Source: an uncultured Coriobacteriaceae bacterium
GTDB taxonomy: Bacteria > Actinomycetota > Coriobacteriia > Coriobacteriales > Atopobiaceae
Reading direction: 5' to 3'
Length of the DNA stretch: 6,681 nucleotides
Assembly (NCBI GenBank): GCA_900551595.1
Contig: URWR01000092.1
Location: forward strand, 1 to 6,681
A program made the translations under genes and the position numbers. Of the stretch, positions 4,662 to 6,681 are shown piece after piece (positions within the stretch are counted from its first letter, which is position 1; the number at the start of each line of letters is the position of its first letter). Below the pieces are notes generated by a model. That model saw only the letters and a list, made by a program, of their open reading frames with translations. It was not told the origin of the DNA and searched no databases.

Positions 4662-6681
4662 CAACCCTCCATCTCTTCAAAATAAGATGCATAACGCCGG
4701 CGAACTTCTAAACGCAAAGCACGATACTCGTCCGATTGTAATTCAGCGTCTTTCGTGACAATTGCAACAGCATCATCATGTGCTGCCTGGATTAAATCTT
4801 CATCAGCACTGAAATCTACCGTTTTCAACCTTACGCCATGTTGACGATATCCCAACACATCTCCTTCATGGCGAAGATCAAGATCAAGCTGTGCAAGCTT
4901 CATACCATCAGAAGTTGCTTCCAGAGCCTCAAGACGTTTCCGTGCAGGTGTTCCTTTGCGAGCACGCGTCTCGAGGTACACCGTACCAGCAGTCGTTCCT
5001 CTTCCTACGCGACCGCGCAATTGATGCAGTGTAGCCAAACCAAAACGATCGGCATCGTAGATGAGCATCACCGTTGCGTTTGGCACATCTACGCCAACTT
5101 CCACAACCGTTGTGCATACGAGAATATCTATCGTGCCTGCATAAAAGCGCTCCATCACACGGTCTTTATCTGCAGCGGCCATGCGTCCGGTGAGAACATC
5201 AATCCGCGCATGCGGAAATACTTGTTCCGAAAGCTTTTTTGCTGTTGTAGTGGCAGCATGCATGTTAGAGATGGATGCCGAGCCGTTTTGCTCTTGCAGA
5301 GCATCGCGAACCATATCATCGGCAATATCACTGCCAGCATCGCTCTCATCAATGAGAGGACAGACGATATATGCTTGATGTCCAGCTGCCAGCGCATCCT
5401 GAATAGCTCCATAGGCTAAATCGAGATTTTCTGGGGTTACCGATACGGTAGTTATGCCCGCCCCTGCATGTGGCCGCTTTGCTATGCGTGAAAGTGAAAA
5501 GTCGCCATAGATGGAGAGCGCCAATGTTCGCGGGATAGGAGTTGCTGTCATAGCAAGCAAATCACACCCCGGCCCCTTTGCTCTCAGAGCCGCGCGTTGC
5601 TCTACACCAAAGCGATGTTGCTCATCGATAACCACAAGGGATAAGCGCGTGAATGCAACATCTTCCGAAAGAAGTGCCGTGGTACCAAAGACCACCATTG
5701 GCATTCCTTCAGCAAGACGTGCGGTTGTCTGAGCGCGCACATCCGGATCTGTAGCACCCACCAAAAGAGCCCACGGTATGCCCACCTCATCAAAAAGGGG
5801 TCCCAACTTCTCCGCATATTGACGAGCAAGAACAGAGGTAGGAGCCATCATAGCTGCTTGCGTATTACTGTCCACAGCAGAGGCTAAAGCACAGGCTGCA
5901 ACAATAGTTTTTCCTGTTCCAACATCGCCAAGTAACAGACGATTCATAACGTGTGGAGCAGCCATATCTGAAAGAATTTCTATGACTGAGCGCTCTTGTT
6001 CCTCGGTAAGCGTAAAGGGCAGGGCAGCCCGGAGTGCAGCAAGCCTCGGACCAGTAATACAGTGGGTGAAGGCAGCAGCATCACCCTGTGAGAGACGCCG
6101 GCGAGCAAGCAGTGCAAGTTGGAGACAGAGCAGTTCGTCATACGCAAGTCGACGACGGGCTTTTCCAGCACCATCTAACGAATGTGGGAAATGACGCTCC
6201 CGTAAAGCACAAGCTTCTGTCATAAGATCATGTGAGGCGACAAGGCAAGCTGGCGCAAAATCGCTTATATCTCCTATATCGGCAAGCGCAGCCGCCATAA
6301 TGCGTCGCATCCATGCAACAGAAATGCCCTCACCAACAGGATGTACCGGAAGCACCCGAGCATAGTTTTCCGGATTATCTGTTGCAGCTAATACTTCATA
6401 AAAAGGAGCCTTCATCTGGCGAAACCCATAGGCAAAACTCACCTTGCCCGAAAGAGCAATCCAATCCCCTTCGTGTACTTGCTCAGCTACCCAAGGCTGC
6501 TTAAAAAAGGTTGCCAGCATAACGCCTGTCTCATCAATCACAGATAATTCAACGATCGAAAGGCGTGGACGCGGGCGCTTAACCTTAATCCGGTCTACTT
6601 GGCCTACAACGGTTACCTGAGAGCCAACATCAGCATAACCAATGGATACACGATGAGAAAAATCGTAGTAGCGATGCGGCT
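4661..6681 (-). CDS. recG: ATP-dependent DNA helicase RecG, 5' end outside window
   Basis: Helicase that reverses stalled replication forks and remodels branched DNA and R-loops. The final 672 residues are visible; the frame stays open to the window edge, so the ATG-like start near 6541 is internal. The fragment begins in the wedge OB-fold domain (PHRYYDFSHR, then GQVDRIKVKRPRPRL) used to split forks. Helicase motifs follow: Walker A GDVGTGKT from residue 251, MAPTSVLARQY, DEQHRFGV from 352, MTATPIPRTLAL, then VVEVGVDVPNA and QLRGRVGRG from 553. The C-terminal region LRHEGDVLGYRQHG corresponds to the RecG translocation hairpin, where many RecGs read RGPGEFLGTRQSG. About 20 extra residues seem to lie between IVCPLIDESD and VLTGRM, where the usual HGRM is TGRM. 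All core motifs are intact, so the enzyme should be active. Confidence 0.97.
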   Translation of the reverse strand, partial: PHRYYDFSHRVSIGYADVGSQVTVVGQVDRIKVKRPRPRLSIVELSVIDETGVMLATFFKQPWVAEQVHEGDWIALSGKVSFAYGFRQMKAPFYEVLAATDNPENYARVLPVHPVGEGISVAWMRRIMAAALADIGDISDFAPACLVASHDLMTEACALRERHFPHSLDGAGKARRRLAYDELLCLQLALLARRRLSQGDAAAFTHCITGPRLAALRAALPFTLTEEQERSVIEILSDMAAPHVMNRLLLGDVGTGKTIVAACALASAVDSNTQAAMMAPTSVLARQYAEKLGPLFDEVGIPWALLVGATDPDVRAQTTARLAEGMPMVVFGTTALLSEDVAFTRLSLVVIDEQHRFGVEQRAALRAKGPGCDLLAMTATPIPRTLALSIYGDFSLSRIAKRPHAGAGITTVSVTPENLDLAYGAIQDALAAGHQAYIVCPLIDESDAGSDIADDMVRDALQEQNGSASISNMHAATTTAKKLSEQVFPHARIDVLTGRMAAADKDRVMERFYAGTIDILVCTTVVEVGVDVPNATVMLIYDADRFGLATLHQLRGRVGRGTTAGTVYLETRARKGTPARKRLEALEATSDGMKLAQLDLDLRHEGDVLGYRQHGVRLKTVDFSADEDLIQAAHDDAVAIVTKDAELQSDEYRALRLEVRRRYASYFEEMEG

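Noticed and set aside
4838..5419. Open frame of 193 codons on the plus strand
   Set aside because: It lies wholly opposite the helicase motifs of recG, its product is rich in Cys, Ser and His with no family look, and no gene is expected there.
4661..6541. recG starting inside the window at 6541
   Set aside because: The frame remains open to the window edge and the upstream residues match the RecG wedge domain, so 6541 is internal.

Overview
The window is a fully minus-strand stretch of bacterial core genome. Read from high to low coordinates it encodes recG (5' end cut off by the window), rsmD, coaD, a small DivIVA/SepIVA-like coiled-coil protein, a DUF177/YceD protein, rpmF, plsX, acpP and rnc (3' end cut off). 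I see no mobile element, phage gene, CRISPR array, tRNA or rRNA, and no believable plus-strand gene. No stretch longer than about 150 bases lacks a gene.

The gene order points to an actinobacterial lineage. A DivIVA-type coiled-coil gene between coaD and the DUF177 gene is the arrangement I know from actinobacteria; Bacillus has other genes between coaD and DUF177. The plsX-acpP-rnc tail following rpmF resembles the Firmicutes-style fatty acid cluster. This mixture, with about half G+C, fits a moderate-G+C member of the Coriobacteriia (Eggerthella/Atopobium relatives). That assignment is inference from gene order and protein character, not from a database match.

Layout: (1) 6681-3526, recG, rsmD and coaD are tightly packed with overlapping stop/start codons and are probably co-transcribed and translationally coupled. 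(2) 3525-2376, after a short spacer with a hairpin come the coiled-coil gene and the DUF177 gene, 14 bases apart. (3) 2375-1995, a 146-base spacer with a candidate promoter and a leader hairpin precedes rpmF, which ends at a strong intrinsic terminator. (4) 1994-1, a 17-bp perfect inverted repeat lies just ahead of plsX, followed by acpP and rnc.

Together the genes serve DNA repair (RecG), ribosome production (RsmD, YceD-type protein, L32, RNase III), coenzyme A supply (CoaD) and membrane lipid synthesis (PlsX, ACP). CoaD product feeds CoA, the donor of the ACP prosthetic group, and PlsX uses acyl-ACP, so growth, membrane and ribosome functions are physically linked. The most notable points are an Asn in place of a metal-binding Asp in RNase III, the operator-like palindrome before plsX, the terminator that divides the cluster, and the 11-residue repeats in the coiled-coil protein. 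I did not find a new multi-gene system here.
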